This document shows, in pieces, positions 36,033-45,695 of a DNA stretch of 60,204 nucleotides. Position 1 is the stretch's first letter. Each line of letters begins with the position of its first letter. The notes under the pieces are model-generated. The model was not told where the DNA came from. It ran no database searches and saw only the letters and a list, made by a program, of their open reading frames with translations. The stretch is from assembly GCA_937967795.1 (NCBI GenBank), contig CALBSK010000016.1, forward strand, positions 1 through 60,204, read 5' to 3'. This DNA comes from an uncultured Alphaproteobacteria bacterium (GTDB lineage: Bacteria; Pseudomonadota; Alphaproteobacteria; UBA9655). A program made the position numbers and the translations under genes.

Positions 36033-36215
36033 ATGAAAGAAACACGAACAAGAAAAGGTAACCCTGAGCAACGCAGTATTATTATTCCGCAAGATTTATG
36101 GGATTGGATAACCAAATATGGAGAGGGAATAGGAATAACATCCACAGTTACAACGATAAGAATGATTCTTACAGAGTTTAGATCTAGAAAAGAGAAAGAA
36201 GCCAAAGAAGAGTAG
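36033..36215 (+). CDS. Small ribbon-helix-helix-like DNA-binding protein
   Basis: The likely start is ATG 36033, preceded by GGAGTGGAG; ATGs at 36015 and 35997 are alternatives. The 60 residues include QRSIIIPQDLWDWITKYGEG followed by TSTVTTIRMILTEF, a strand then two helices as in Arc/MetJ-type ribbon-helix-helix repressors. It is transcribed just ahead of the BRO-family gene (10 bases apart) and may regulate the pair. Confidence 0.55.
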   Translation: MKETRTRKGNPEQRSIIIPQDLWDWITKYGEGIGITSTVTTIRMILTEFRSRKEKEAKEE

Positions 36216-36225
36216 GGAAGGAGCA

Positions 36226-37050
36226 TTGGAAGACCACACACTTATCGTATTTAAAGGAAAGAACATTCGACGTATCTTTCATGAGAACGAGTGGTGGTTT
36301 TCAGTCGTTGATGTCATAGAGGCTTTAACGGATAGCTCAGAACCAGCGCAATATTGGCGCGTTCTTAAACATCGGCTCAAAAGCGAAGGTTCAGATCAAA
36401 CCGTTACAATTTGTAACGGTTTCAAAATGGAAGCTCCTGACGGGAAAATGCGTATGACAGACTGTGCGAATACAGAAACGCTTTTTCGTATCATCCAGTC
36501 CATACCATCCCCAAAAGCAGAGCCTTTTAAACGTTGGCTGGCTAAAGTTGGGTATGAGCGCGTCCAAGAAATAGAAGACCCAGAGTTAGCCACAAAACGC
36601 ACACGCGCCCTTTATAAAGCTAAAGGGTACCCTGATTCATGGATTGAAAAGCGTATGCGTGGGATTGCCATTCATGATGAGCTTACCGAAGAATGGAATA
36701 ATCGTGATATTAAGGAAGATAAAGAATATGCGATCCTCACGGCTGAGATTGCCAATGCAACCTTTGGAATGACCCCAAGCCAACACAAAAAACATAAAGG
36801 ATTGGAACGAGAAAACCTTCGCGATCATATGAGTGACCTTGAGCTTATTTTTTCGATGCTTGGAGAAGCTTCTACAACAAGAATTGCGCGGCTTCGAGAT
36901 GCCAAAGGATTTAAAGAAAATAAGCAAGCAGCCAGAGAGGGCGGAGGAATAGCAGGCAATGCGAGGAAAGAACTCGAATCAAAAGGTGGGGAAAAAGTTG
37001 TTACAAAAGAGAATTTTTTAGGTTTAAGAAAAACCAAAAGGATTAAATGA
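36226..37050 (+). CDS. BRO-family (phage antirepressor-like) protein
   Basis: The start is TTG at 36226 with GGGAAGGAG seven bases before it, giving 274 residues. The N-terminal domain (IVFKGKNIRRIFHENEWWFS, VVDVIEALTDSSEPAQYWRV) is the Bro-N DNA-binding domain of baculovirus BRO and phage antirepressors. LFRIIQSIPSPKAEPFKRWL and AKVGYERVQEIEDPEL are typical of the bacterial version carried on prophages and islands. The C-terminus (ELATKRTRALYKAKGY and after) is the associated helical region. Its place next to an integrase and an RHH gene suggests element-borne regulation. Confidence 0.85.
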   Translation: MEDHTLIVFKGKNIRRIFHENEWWFSVVDVIEALTDSSEPAQYWRVLKHRLKSEGSDQTVTICNGFKMEAPDGKMRMTDCANTETLFRIIQSIPSPKAEPFKRWLAKVGYERVQEIEDPELATKRTRALYKAKGYPDSWIEKRMRGIAIHDELTEEWNNRDIKEDKEYAILTAEIANATFGMTPSQHKKHKGLERENLRDHMSDLELIFSMLGEASTTRIARLRDAKGFKENKQAAREGGGIAGNARKELESKGGEKVVTKENFLGLRKTKRIK

Positions 37051-37058
37051 GGTCTTAG

Positions 37059-37090
37059 CCCTTAATTTTTAAGAGGGGGTTATTTTTAGA
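37059..37090 (+). terminator. Possible terminator of the BRO-family gene
   Basis: CCCTTA and TAAGAGGG flank a short A/T loop just after the BRO stop, and TTATTTTTAGA follows. The stem is short and has one bulge, so the prediction is modest. Confidence 0.4.
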
Positions 37091-37141
37091 ACAGGGAATC
37101 TCTTTAAAGGAGAATGACTGTTTGCAATTAAAAAATATTTT

Positions 37142-37753
37142 TTAAGAATCATGAGAAAGCTTTTTGGTTTGAAGAATTTTTAGAGGAATTTCGACAAGAG
37201 CAATACCAGATGCTTTAAAAAAAGCAGTTTCTCCATCCTCATCGGTTAATTGAAGCCATTCCTCCTCTTGACAAACGTTTGATGCATAATAAACAAAATT
37301 ATTCATCTGGCCTTCATCACTCTCATCTGTGGGATCATATTCATCCGCATCTACGTGAAAAATCATGGGATTCTGATTGTCGATAAAATAAATTTTTACA
37401 GCAGAAGAATCCACACTTTCGTTATTAATGTCCTGAGCCTCCTTGCTATACAGAGGTTCAAAAAGAAATTGAAAAAACATAAGCTCGGAAGATTGTATAA
37501 GGATACGATGCGTCAGGGAATCAAATTCAATAAAGTTCAATTCTTTTTGTTCACCTATCTTGGGAAGTCTACCCCAAAGTTCCTCTTTTTCTGGTATCAA
37601 AATAGGATAACACCTTTCTAATCCATTTCGCAGACGGTACTTAATAAACCATTTTTTTAATTCTGAAAAAGGCCTTGATTTTTTAGACATTGTTTTTATT
37701 TTTCTCACTTTTTTATGAGGGAATTCAATAATATGAGAATTTTGCGAATTCAT
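37142..37753 (-). CDS. Hypothetical acidic protein downstream of the integrase
   Basis: This 203-residue protein is not recognised. The start ATG 37753 is supported by GGAGGAGGAAG, which begins right at the integrase stop 20 bases upstream, so the two genes are probably co-transcribed. The first 50 residues are basic (KKVRKIKTMSKKSRPFSELK); the remainder is acidic (HVDADEYDPTDESDEGQMNN) with strand-like segments. It has no signal peptide. It could be an element-borne accessory or nucleic-acid-binding protein, but no family is seen. Confidence 0.55.
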   Translation of the reverse strand: MNSQNSHIIEFPHKKVRKIKTMSKKSRPFSELKKWFIKYRLRNGLERCYPILIPEKEELWGRLPKIGEQKELNFIEFDSLTHRILIQSSELMFFQFLFEPLYSKEAQDINNESVDSSAVKIYFIDNQNPMIFHVDADEYDPTDESDEGQMNNFVYYASNVCQEEEWLQLTDEDGETAFFKASGIALVEIPLKILQTKKLSHDS

Positions 37754-37772
37754 AAAGTTTTACTTCCTCCTC

Positions 37773-38960
37773 CTATTCTTTTCTGGAGCTTAATCCCTTC
37801 AACTTCTCTGCAAACAAAGTGGTTGCTTCTCTTAAAGGCTCGTCAGCTAGATGGGCATAACGTTGAGTCGTTGCTGCTTGAGTGTGCCCTAAGAGCTTTC
37901 CTACAATACTTAAACTCAATCCACTGGAAACCAAATGAGAAGCATAGGTATGACGTAAATCATGAACCCTAAAATCTTTAAGATTCGCCTGCTTACAGAG
38001 GGTTGCCCAGGACCTTTTTATGTCTTGAAGGGGTTTTCCTTTAACATTCCCTGGGAATAAAAAGGGAGAATCATTTTGCTCATCTTTTATTTCTTTTAAT
38101 ATACTCAAAGCTGCTGGTGATAAGGGCAAATGTTCCATTCTTTTCTGTTTAGTTGTATGAGCTCTCTTTGTCCAGACTCCTTTTTCAAGGTCAAATTGGT
38201 CCCACGTTGCGCTTAAAACTTCATGTTTCCTGGCACCTGTGAGAAGTAATAACCGAATTATATTGGCGGTTGTTTGATGAGGCGTAGCATCTAAAGCATT
38301 TAAAAACCTTGGCATTTCATCTTCTTGAAGCCAACGTGTTCGCTTATCTTCTTGGTATTTCTTGATGCCTGAAACGGGATTGTCGGCTCGCCATCTCCAT
38401 TGAACCGCCAAATTAAACATTTTATGAAGTAAAGCTAAAATCCGGTTTGATCTTACTTTCTTTTTGTGCAAGCTCGCATGAAGTGTTTGGATATCTTCAA
38501 GAGTAATGGTCTCCACTTTTCGAGTGCCAAACTCCTTGAGGATATAGTTTTTCAACATGGACTTATCTTCTTTAATGCTCTTCGAACGTTTCTCAGTTTC
38601 AGCATGAAGTTTGAGATATTTTTCTGTGAGATCTTTTATCGTAGAGCTTATAGGCTTAAGAGGATTTTTAACAGAAGGATCTTCTCCCGCACTTACCTTA
38701 AGAGCCAATTGCGTAGCTTTTTCACGGGCTTGTTCCGTAGTGATATTTCCATGTACCCCAATTTTGATAAATTTCGTTTCCTTATAAGGATTTCGATATT
38801 GAAAAAAGTAAGTCTTTCGACCCGTTGGATAAATACGTACACAAAACCCTGTAACTTCCGTATCCCAAATCAGTTTCCGTTTCGAGGAGTCTGGAATATT
38901 ACTTTCGACCATCCGTTTTGTAAGTTTCGAACGATTAATTTTTTGTTCGGCCATAAACAT
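37773..38960 (-). CDS. int: Tyrosine integrase (P4-type, with DUF4102-like N-terminal arm domain)
   Basis: This 395-residue site-specific recombinase has an arm-binding N-terminus (LIWDTEVTGFCVRIYPTGRK, GVHGNITTEQAREKA), a core-binding domain (~100-200) and a catalytic domain with all the signature residues: Arg in LLTGARKHEVL (~242), HDLRHTYASHLV (~333-344), the GHTQ His and the nucleophile Tyr in TTQRYAHLADEPL (~368). It is intact. Its start lies 204 bases from a tRNA-Lys 3' fragment, the usual relation of a P4-type integrase to its attachment site. A remnant of a close relative is at 30311-30394. Confidence 0.93.
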   Translation of the reverse strand: MFMAEQKINRSKLTKRMVESNIPDSSKRKLIWDTEVTGFCVRIYPTGRKTYFFQYRNPYKETKFIKIGVHGNITTEQAREKATQLALKVSAGEDPSVKNPLKPISSTIKDLTEKYLKLHAETEKRSKSIKEDKSMLKNYILKEFGTRKVETITLEDIQTLHASLHKKKVRSNRILALLHKMFNLAVQWRWRADNPVSGIKKYQEDKRTRWLQEDEMPRFLNALDATPHQTTANIIRLLLLTGARKHEVLSATWDQFDLEKGVWTKRAHTTKQKRMEHLPLSPAALSILKEIKDEQNDSPFLFPGNVKGKPLQDIKRSWATLCKQANLKDFRVHDLRHTYASHLVSSGLSLSIVGKLLGHTQAATTQRYAHLADEPLREATTLFAEKLKGLSSRKE

Positions 38961-39029
38961 CCCTGTTTAAAGAAGCTTTTAATGTAGAGACATATTAACA
39001 TGCCTTAAAGAACACATCCACCGAAAAAT

Positions 39030-39048
39030 GGCAAGCATACGGCAAGCA
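39030..39048. repeat. Direct repeat pair GGCAAGCA, spaced 11 bp (possible integrase arm sites)
   Basis: GGCAAGCA occurs at 39030-39037 and 39041-39048, one helical turn apart, between the integrase start and the tRNA fragment. A matching style of pair (TAGGTAGCA at 39261-39269 and 39272-39280) lies on the other side of the fragment. Such helically phased pairs flanking the core are the pattern of integrase arm-binding sites. The role is inferred. Confidence 0.45.
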
Positions 39049-39163
39049 ACAAACAAAGGGTCAGAGAGACTTTTATAGACGCTTATAGATCTTGATTTTC
39101 TTTAAAAATACCGTATAATAAACAAAAAAAGAGTTCTATAGATCTTCATAGACAAATAGAGAG

Positions 39164-39213
<50 letters not shown>

Positions 39214-39260
39214 GGGAAAGCAACGGATTTTGAAGGTTTAGAGAACTTAGGAAAATCTTT

Positions 39261-39280
39261 TAGGTAGCAAATAGGTAGCA
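39261..39280. repeat. Direct repeat pair TAGGTAGCA, spaced 11 bp
   Basis: TAGGTAGCA at 39261-39269 and 39272-39280 lies 48 bases beyond the tRNA fragment. It mirrors the phased pair on the integrase side. Nothing else coding is seen between the tRNA fragment and the gene end at 39457, apart from a small hairpin (CGTAAG at 39295, CTTACG at 39306). Confidence 0.45.
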
Positions 39281-39456
39281 TTTAAAAAGGCGAGCGTAAG
39301 GGGCTCTTACGGCTTCAAGTGCCCTCTCCTGCAATCAAGAAAATCAGTAGTTTATAGCGATTTTAAAATAAGCCAAACTTTCTTTCTTGGATATACTTTG
39401 GAATGAAAAATTTAATGTGAATGATCCAAAATTCTAATCTAGAACCTAAAAACATA

Positions 39457-42400
39457 TCACCAGCCTTTTGTATTAATATCAAAATTGTTGAGAGTTGCAT
39501 TATAGGCAGAAAGTTGCTCTCTCACTTCATTTACAGAGTCCAGATCACCAGACGCACTGAAGGAACGAGCTCGGTTCACAAAGTGAGTTGCTTGAGACAC
39601 TATCTGAGTTCCTTGCTGAGCAGCATTGAGCACATCTCCAGTTCCTCCAGTGGTGACTCCCCAATTATTAAGAGTGTTATTGAGAGAGCTGGCTTGTCCT
39701 AGTATTTGATTTACAGAGTTAAGATCCATTGGAAACTCAGGCGTACTAAGTGAGGTCACTCGATTCACAAGAGTCGGGGCTTGGGAAATAAGCTGCATTT
39801 CTTGCTCAGCTATATTTATGGTATCTGCCACTCCTCCTGTATTAAAGCCAAAATTATTAAGGTTTGTATTAAAAGAGCGGAGCTGACCCAGCATTTGATT
39901 TACAGAGTTAAAGTTGGTTGAAAATCCAGATGTACCAAGAGAGCGAGCTTGATCCACAAGAGTCGTAGTTTGGGAAACAATCTGAGTTCCTTGCTGAGCT
40001 GCATTGAGCACATCTCCAGTTCCTCCTGTGTTAACTCCCAAATTATTAAGATTTGTATTAATAGAGCTGAGCTGTCCTAGCATTTTATTTGCAGCCTCAA
40101 GATTCGTTGGGAATCCAGACGTACCGAGGGAGCCAACTTGATCCACAAGAGTTGTAGCTTGGGAAGCAAGCTGAGTCCCCTGTTGAGCCATACTTATGAC
40201 ATCACCCACTGCTCTTGTATCAATCCCACAATTATTAAGGGCTGTATTGATAGAGCTAAGCTGCCCTACTAATTTATTTGCAGAGTTAAGATCTGTAGGC
40301 ATTTGAAAAGATTGTAGATCTGACAAAGTTTCTAAAGGGTTTTTATCGAGAGGAAGAGCAATACTGAAATTCCTATCCTGATATTGACCTTGAAGGCTTG
40401 CTGAAACGCCCTGTTCTGAGATAGAAAAACCTGCTCCCACACCCCAGCGATTATCTTTTACCCGATCTTCATGGCTTATATCTGTACGCGTCATGTTGTT
40501 GGTGGATTTCTTAACTTCTAACCTTGTCAGTTGATCGGAGTCGGTCTTTCCCCCGCCTTTGATAGACCCATGAGCGCCTGCGGATGTTGAAGAATGTTCA
40601 ACCCCAAACCCATATCCTAATTGAGATTGGGTATCTTGAGCATTGTGATCAACAAGTGCTTCCATATCTTCGCCCCTCGTTTCTTCAATAGTTGTTTGTG
40701 CACTTTGCTGTACAACAAGCTTCGCCCCTTTTCTTTTGTTATGGAAAACGCCAAAGTTTTGTACCGTTACTGTATGGGTGGTTGTTGCTCCTTCATCATG
40801 GGAAATATCAAATTTTCCTCCTGGCATACCAGTCAATAAATCGACTTTTATTCCTACTGTCAAAGAGTCCGTTTTCTTTTCTGTTTCCTTCTTTGTTCCT
40901 GCAAAAGTTATTTTGTCTGTATCAGCAGTAATGTCTGTTTTCCCCCCTGGCCTCATGCCTGATATGTTGGCTACGAATGAAGCCTCAGCACCTTCACCTG
41001 TCCCCACCATAAGATGATCAGCCTCTATTTTTCCGGCATACTCTTGAGATTGCTTTACTTTCGTATCCTGCTGACCATACTCAACCCCAGGAGAAAGAGG
41101 ATTAAGGGTAAGCCTGAAATGACGATGGTGTGTTTCTCCTTCACTATGAATAATAACAGGTCTCAAGAAAACGCCTCGATCTCCATAAAGCTCAACCTCA
41201 GGAGCGCAAAAATGAGGAGCCTCTGCCTCTATCGTTGATTGCCTTGAAAAGACTCCTATTTTCTTATTACTTCTTGCTTGTAGAGTTTGAACACGTTCTG
41301 TCGATACCGATTGCTCGTCAATGGACCCTAAAAATCCTCTCCACACACCGGATTCATCGTAAGAATAATACCTGACAGTTGGTTTCAACGCTCCAAGATT
41401 AACTTTTCCATCAGCATCAAGGGTAATCGAATCAGCTCCAAAAAATGAGGCAGCCCTTGCACTAATGTCTCCTTCTGGAGACCATATATAAATCTTTCCC
41501 TGGCTAGAGATTTGAGTTCGAAAAAATTCAGCTTCTTCTCGAAATCCATAGTGCCTATTCTGATCAAACCATCCTGTTCGATAGCTCCACCTTTCTGCCT
41601 CATAGACAGAAGCTAAACCATCAAGATTCACCCCTTGATTGGCTTTAAGAAAGAAATTCCCTCCTGTAGAAGCTTGAAGAGCGCGTCCAATGTACCGACC
41701 CTTGGTTTGAATTCCCAAGTTTCCTTTGACTTGATAGAGAGAAGACAAATAGCGTGTCCGATCTCCTGCATTATAAGCAACCGCATCAAAATCAACATCT
41801 CCTCCAGCAAGGATTTGAGCGTCTCCTTGGGAGAATATTCTTCCTCCTCTGGCTAAGATGCTTGAGTGAGATGTTAAATAAACACCTGTTCCCTTAAATG
41901 TATTCACTGACGTTCCTTCAGCATCCGCATCTATTTTGCCTGCATCAATAGAAAGAGCACCTTCTCCACCATCTGCTGTTCCTCTCAAAGTAAAGCGAGC
42001 GTCCGTTTTTAATCCTAACCCTTTTCTGGCTTTTACATTTCTTGTCGTAATGCCTTCTTTCCCTTCAAGAAAACCCTGCCCATGAATATCTATAGAGCCT
42101 TGATTCATAATTGTTGTTTGAATGTGAGCGATAAAATCTTGAGTAGCTGTAAACTTGGCTTTGTTCTCAAGACGCTTTGCCCACAGATGAAGGGTTCTGT
42201 TAAGCGTAAAGTCTTCATCAAAGTGAATATCTCCTTCCTTAAGATGCGCTTCTGTGACAGGGGCTTCTGTTTGATTGAGAAGGTCAAGGAGGTTCATATC
42301 TTGTAATTTTACAACAAGAGCCTTTCCTCCTTTTTGGTATCCTTTAAATCCCGTTGTTTCTTCAGCAATTAAGGAAAGCGTTCCTCCTGCCTCATTGCGA

Positions 42401-45400
42401 GAACTAGCTGTATCAAGATAGGTTTTGGTAGCCTCTATATGTGAGCTCTCTCCTGCTTTTGTTGTTCCCAATTGTTCAATCGTTTCTCCTTTTAATCTTA
42501 AAGACTCTTCTGTTGTTAATGTGCCTGTGTTTTTAAGATGCGTTCCTTCAGCCCCTAAAGAGGTTGCTTTGGTTCTTCCTGAAAAGTCTATGCGGGGAGC
42601 TGTTGCAAGAACAACTCCTTCAGCTTGTAAATCATGGATCTTAAGATCTTCTTTTCCATCAAAGACAGTTGTTCCTTTGAAAGTATCAGATGTCGTGCTG
42701 ATATGGGCCCCCATAAGTTTATTGTATCCACTTTCTAAGGAGCTTGAAGATAAGGTAAGGTACTTACCCCCTTCGAGAACTGTCTTCTTCCCCTTCAGTC
42801 TTGATTGATGGACAGTTGCTGAGTATTCAGCTTCAACATATGCGATATGGTCTTTGCTTTGAATATGACTGGAATCAGCATAAACATCTTTACCCCTCAC
42901 ACCAGCCAAAGAATGACCTTTAACGGTAGAATGAATAAGGGTCGCTGCATCAGACCCTTGAACAAGGGCTGTTCCATGGGAGCTTCTTACAGTGCTTGTA
43001 TTAAGTGTAGGAGATTGAGCTCTAACTTCTGCATGCTGTCCTCCCAAAATGTAGGAATCCTTAACTTCAGCACTTTCATGTGCAAAAAGTGAAGCCGTTC
43101 CAAAAAGGCTGGATAATTTTGTATCATTTAAGATAGCTGTTCTACTTTGAATGGCCGCATTGTTACCTTTAAAGTACCCTGCCTTAAGCTTTGCTCCATC
43201 TGTATAAAATTGACCATTTGCGATAAGGTTAACGGATACACTCTCTGGATCAATAATAGCTTTTTGGCAATTAAGATTTCTCCCAGCTTGTAAGGTCACT
43301 CCTGAGCCAAGGGATCTTTTCATCTCTCTCCAGGGCCCTAAGGGTAAAGAGGAAACTTCTTTTCCAAAGTCTTGATAAGAAACAGGAGTTTGGCCAAAGA
43401 GACTAAAGTAGTCTAGTAGAGGAAATCGGTTTGAAGCCAATTGTCTTATTTCTCCACTGTAACTGAGGTCTCCTTGGCTGCTCATTTGAAGAAAGCAAGG
43501 ATTTTGATTCCCTTCTAAAACAAAAGAAACTCTTTCTCCAGCAGTTAGTTTAGAACTCGCTCTTACTACAGCATCTTTGAAATAAGATTTATGAGAAGGG
43601 TGATATCTTATATCTCTTGCATTAAGAAGGAAAAGGGTGGGAGAATAAAACGTTCCTGTATCTTCATAAGAACCTGTCAAAGTTACCTGGTGAACTCCGC
43701 AGGTAAAGACCTTTCCTTCATTGTGAGAATGGTCTCCTTGAAGAATAAAATGACCTCGCGTGCGGATAATCCCTGTCTTCTGGTTGGTAGTTTTTCTGAT
43801 CCAAGTGTTTGCTGAGGAACAATCTATCTTACCCTCATTGTGAAGTGTTGCTATTTTTCCTTGAAACCCTGCTCCAAAAGCTGAAATCGTTCCTTTATTT
43901 GTCAATGTCTTTAAATTATCAAAGGAAAATCCCTGCTTTGTTGAGATCTGCCCTTCTACCGTCAGGTCTTGTCCTCCAATGTCAATTCTTCCTTGTGTTG
44001 CTATATTTCCCCTAAGAACAGCAGCCGTAGCTTTAAGTTTAAGATCATCTTGGAGTCCAATTGTACCAACGTTACGTGTTAAAACAGCCAGAGGAAGGGA
44101 AAGGGATTTGGCTTCTATAGTTCCATATTTTTGATTAAAAAAATCTTTGTTTGTTTTTAAGATATCTCGTGTATGAATAAATCCACTGTTTTGAGTTTCC
44201 TTTGCTTCAGCAGTAATGGCGCCTCCTGCTAAAATTCTCCCTGTGTTAATAATTTTTCCGACTTTGCTTGAAAATTTGCTCCAATGAGAGGATGTGATTT
44301 CTCCCTCTTGGTTATCTATGTCTCCTTCCGTTAGAATTTTAATAAAGCTTTGAGCGACCAAACTTCCGTTCTTAATGAAGCTTTGCCCTTTCATTCTCAC
44401 GGAATCTCTTGCGAAAAGCGAGCCTTCTTGAGAAATTGTTCCTTTGCTCACAGCGATAAAGGCACCGTGTGAGGTAATGTTGCCTCTAAAATCAATAGCT
44501 CCCTGACCAACAAGATTCATGTTCTCTTTTGAGCCTAAAGTCCCATTCACCGATAAATGTTTTGAAGCTTTGAGGTAAAGACGTCCAACAGAGCTTAATT
44601 CTTTATCAATGGTAATGTTTTCTGCTTTTACTCGGACATTTCCGCCAACGAAGGTTTGGTTTCCAAAAAATACTTTTCCTGTGGTTTCGATGTTGAGATT
44701 TCGATGGGCAACCAGTTTATCTAAATAAATATCGCCTCTGGCTCTGATGATGATGTCTTCATCTGTGGCTTGAAGAAGGCCTTTAGAATGAATAGCTGCT
44801 CCTTCTTCTAGACTTGTTAAGGAAATTCCCTTTGAGCGTAGTATCGTAGATCCATCAAGATAAATTGCTGATTGATGAGGCTGCGAAGAACCCTGTGTAG
44901 GGACATTCATCCATTTTTGCTGCTCTAAGCCTTTAATATGCTGCCCAGCCATAAGGCTAATGGTTTCAGAAGGAGAAAGTAGGGACTGGCCAACATGAAT
45001 CTCTCGCCCAGCAAGAGTAAGAAATTTGACATCCGTTGCATCTTCGAAAAATGTTTGCTTAATGCTTAAAATTCCTTCACCTATGCCATAGGCTATTCCT
45101 TCGTTAGTCTGAGCTATCCCACCAGCAATTAACGTTAAGTCATGAATTCGCTTAAAATCTGGGTTTTCAAGGGCTATGCCTCCCGAGTTAGCAAAAACCA
45201 TGGGAACAATCCTATCGGCTTCGATAACACCTGAAAGAGGAATAGGACTTTTACTATAAATACGATTATAGATTGTCTCTGCTTGGGAATTGCCTTTAAA
45301 AACAATCCCCCCTTCTAAAAGCTGCAGATCCTCAAATACGTTATGAACAGCTTTATTTCTTACAGCTCCAGGCTCAACAATTCCAACTTTACCATGCGCA

Positions 45401-45561
45401 TAAATTCTTGCTCGAGCACCTTCTAAGTCCTCCTCAAGAATACGAATAGCCCACAAACTATTCTGCCAAAGCAGTGAAAAAATAATAAGATAGGCTAAGA
45501 TTTTGCGAAGAGAGCTTATGAAGTTCACTTCTTGAAAGGCTTTTTTAAATAGTATTTTCAT
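39457..45561 (-). CDS. Filamentous-haemagglutinin-like exoprotein (two-partner secretion TpsA type)
   Basis: This 2034-residue protein has an extended signal segment (RKILAYLIIFSLLWQNSLWA, to ~39). Residues ~45-260 form a TPS haemagglutination domain (VFKGNSQAETIYNRIYS, VFANSGGIALENPDFKRI, LTLIAGG), which guides export through a TpsB pore. Most of the remainder is beta-helix-type repeats rich in short 'G.....G.I' strands (for example LNATDDEDI-like sheets and SKGTISQEGSLFARDS). The C-terminus has five copies of a ~63-residue repeat in place of a toxin tip. No TpsB gene is nearby. It is an adhesin or host-contact candidate. A promoter region with a hairpin separates it from the GTPase/collagen gene upstream. 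Confidence 0.8.
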   Translation of the reverse strand: MKILFKKAFQEVNFISSLRKILAYLIIFSLLWQNSLWAIRILEEDLEGARARIYAHGKVGIVEPGAVRNKAVHNVFEDLQLLEGGIVFKGNSQAETIYNRIYSKSPIPLSGVIEADRIVPMVFANSGGIALENPDFKRIHDLTLIAGGIAQTNEGIAYGIGEGILSIKQTFFEDATDVKFLTLAGREIHVGQSLLSPSETISLMAGQHIKGLEQQKWMNVPTQGSSQPHQSAIYLDGSTILRSKGISLTSLEEGAAIHSKGLLQATDEDIIIRARGDIYLDKLVAHRNLNIETTGKVFFGNQTFVGGNVRVKAENITIDKELSSVGRLYLKASKHLSVNGTLGSKENMNLVGQGAIDFRGNITSHGAFIAVSKGTISQEGSLFARDSVRMKGQSFIKNGSLVAQSFIKILTEGDIDNQEGEITSSHWSKFSSKVGKIINTGRILAGGAITAEAKETQNSGFIHTRDILKTNKDFFNQKYGTIEAKSLSLPLAVLTRNVGTIGLQDDLKLKATAAVLRGNIATQGRIDIGGQDLTVEGQISTKQGFSFDNLKTLTNKGTISAFGAGFQGKIATLHNEGKIDCSSANTWIRKTTNQKTGIIRTRGHFILQGDHSHNEGKVFTCGVHQVTLTGSYEDTGTFYSPTLFLLNARDIRYHPSHKSYFKDAVVRASSKLTAGERVSFVLEGNQNPCFLQMSSQGDLSYSGEIRQLASNRFPLLDYFSLFGQTPVSYQDFGKEVSSLPLGPWREMKRSLGSGVTLQAGRNLNCQKAIIDPESVSVNLIANGQFYTDGAKLKAGYFKGNNAAIQSRTAILNDTKLSSLFGTASLFAHESAEVKDSYILGGQHAEVRAQSPTLNTSTVRSSHGTALVQGSDAATLIHSTVKGHSLAGVRGKDVYADSSHIQSKDHIAYVEAEYSATVHQSRLKGKKTVLEGGKYLTLSSSSLESGYNKLMGAHISTTSDTFKGTTVFDGKEDLKIHDLQAEGVVLATAPRIDFSGRTKATSLGAEGTHLKNTGTLTTEESLRLKGETIEQLGTTKAGESSHIEATKTYLDTASSRNEAGGTLSLIAEETTGFKGYQKGGKALVVKLQDMNLLDLLNQTEAPVTEAHLKEGDIHFDEDFTLNRTLHLWAKRLENKAKFTATQDFIAHIQTTIMNQGSIDIHGQGFLEGKEGITTRNVKARKGLGLKTDARFTLRGTADGGEGALSIDAGKIDADAEGTSVNTFKGTGVYLTSHSSILARGGRIFSQGDAQILAGGDVDFDAVAYNAGDRTRYLSSLYQVKGNLGIQTKGRYIGRALQASTGGNFFLKANQGVNLDGLASVYEAERWSYRTGWFDQNRHYGFREEAEFFRTQISSQGKIYIWSPEGDISARAASFFGADSITLDADGKVNLGALKPTVRYYSYDESGVWRGFLGSIDEQSVSTERVQTLQARSNKKIGVFSRQSTIEAEAPHFCAPEVELYGDRGVFLRPVIIHSEGETHHRHFRLTLNPLSPGVEYGQQDTKVKQSQEYAGKIEADHLMVGTGEGAEASFVANISGMRPGGKTDITADTDKITFAGTKKETEKKTDSLTVGIKVDLLTGMPGGKFDISHDEGATTTHTVTVQNFGVFHNKRKGAKLVVQQSAQTTIEETRGEDMEALVDHNAQDTQSQLGYGFGVEHSSTSAGAHGSIKGGGKTDSDQLTRLEVKKSTNNMTRTDISHEDRVKDNRWGVGAGFSISEQGVSASLQGQYQDRNFSIALPLDKNPLETLSDLQSFQMPTDLNSANKLVGQLSSINTALNNCGIDTRAVGDVISMAQQGTQLASQATTLVDQVGSLGTSGFPTNLEAANKMLGQLSSINTNLNNLGVNTGGTGDVLNAAQQGTQIVSQTTTLVDQARSLGTSGFSTNFNSVNQMLGQLRSFNTNLNNFGFNTGGVADTINIAEQEMQLISQAPTLVNRVTSLSTPEFPMDLNSVNQILGQASSLNNTLNNWGVTTGGTGDVLNAAQQGTQIVSQATHFVNRARSFSASGDLDSVNEVREQLSAYNATLNNFDINTKGW
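39460..40315 (-). repeat. Five tandem ~189-bp (63-residue) repeats in the haemagglutinin C-terminus
   Basis: Units follow the pattern 'NK.LGQLSSINT.LNN.G..TGG.GDVL..AQQGTQ..SQ.TTLVDQ..SLGTSGF'. Successive copies start about 189 bases apart, and the last is shortened, ending FDINTKGW. The copies have diverged moderately. Copy number could vary by recombination. Confidence 0.75.
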
Positions 45562-45638
45562 ACATTCTCCTGGGCTTCTTTATTTCTACCGTGTGTTTTT
45601 AGGATTTGAGTCGCCTTATGTTTATCTTTCCTTCCCCA

Positions 45639-45667
45639 CGTCATTCCTCACAAAAGAGGAAATGACG
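45639..45667 (-). terminator. Hairpin after the first GTPase/collagen-like gene
   Basis: CGTCATTCCTC and GAGGAAATGACG (one bulged base) enclose ACAAAA. It lies about 30 bases after the minus-strand stop at 45696. The same hairpin, with nearly the same sequence, is found at 49213-49241 after the second copy, so it belongs to the duplicated unit. No strong T-run follows. Confidence 0.5.
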
Positions 45668-45695
45668 CAGAGAGGGAACCTAATCCTGACTTTCC

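Noticed and set aside
35906..36241. A 111-codon minus-strand frame over the RHH gene
   Set aside because: It is antisense to the RHH frame and the BRO start, both of which have clear family motifs and ribosome sites.
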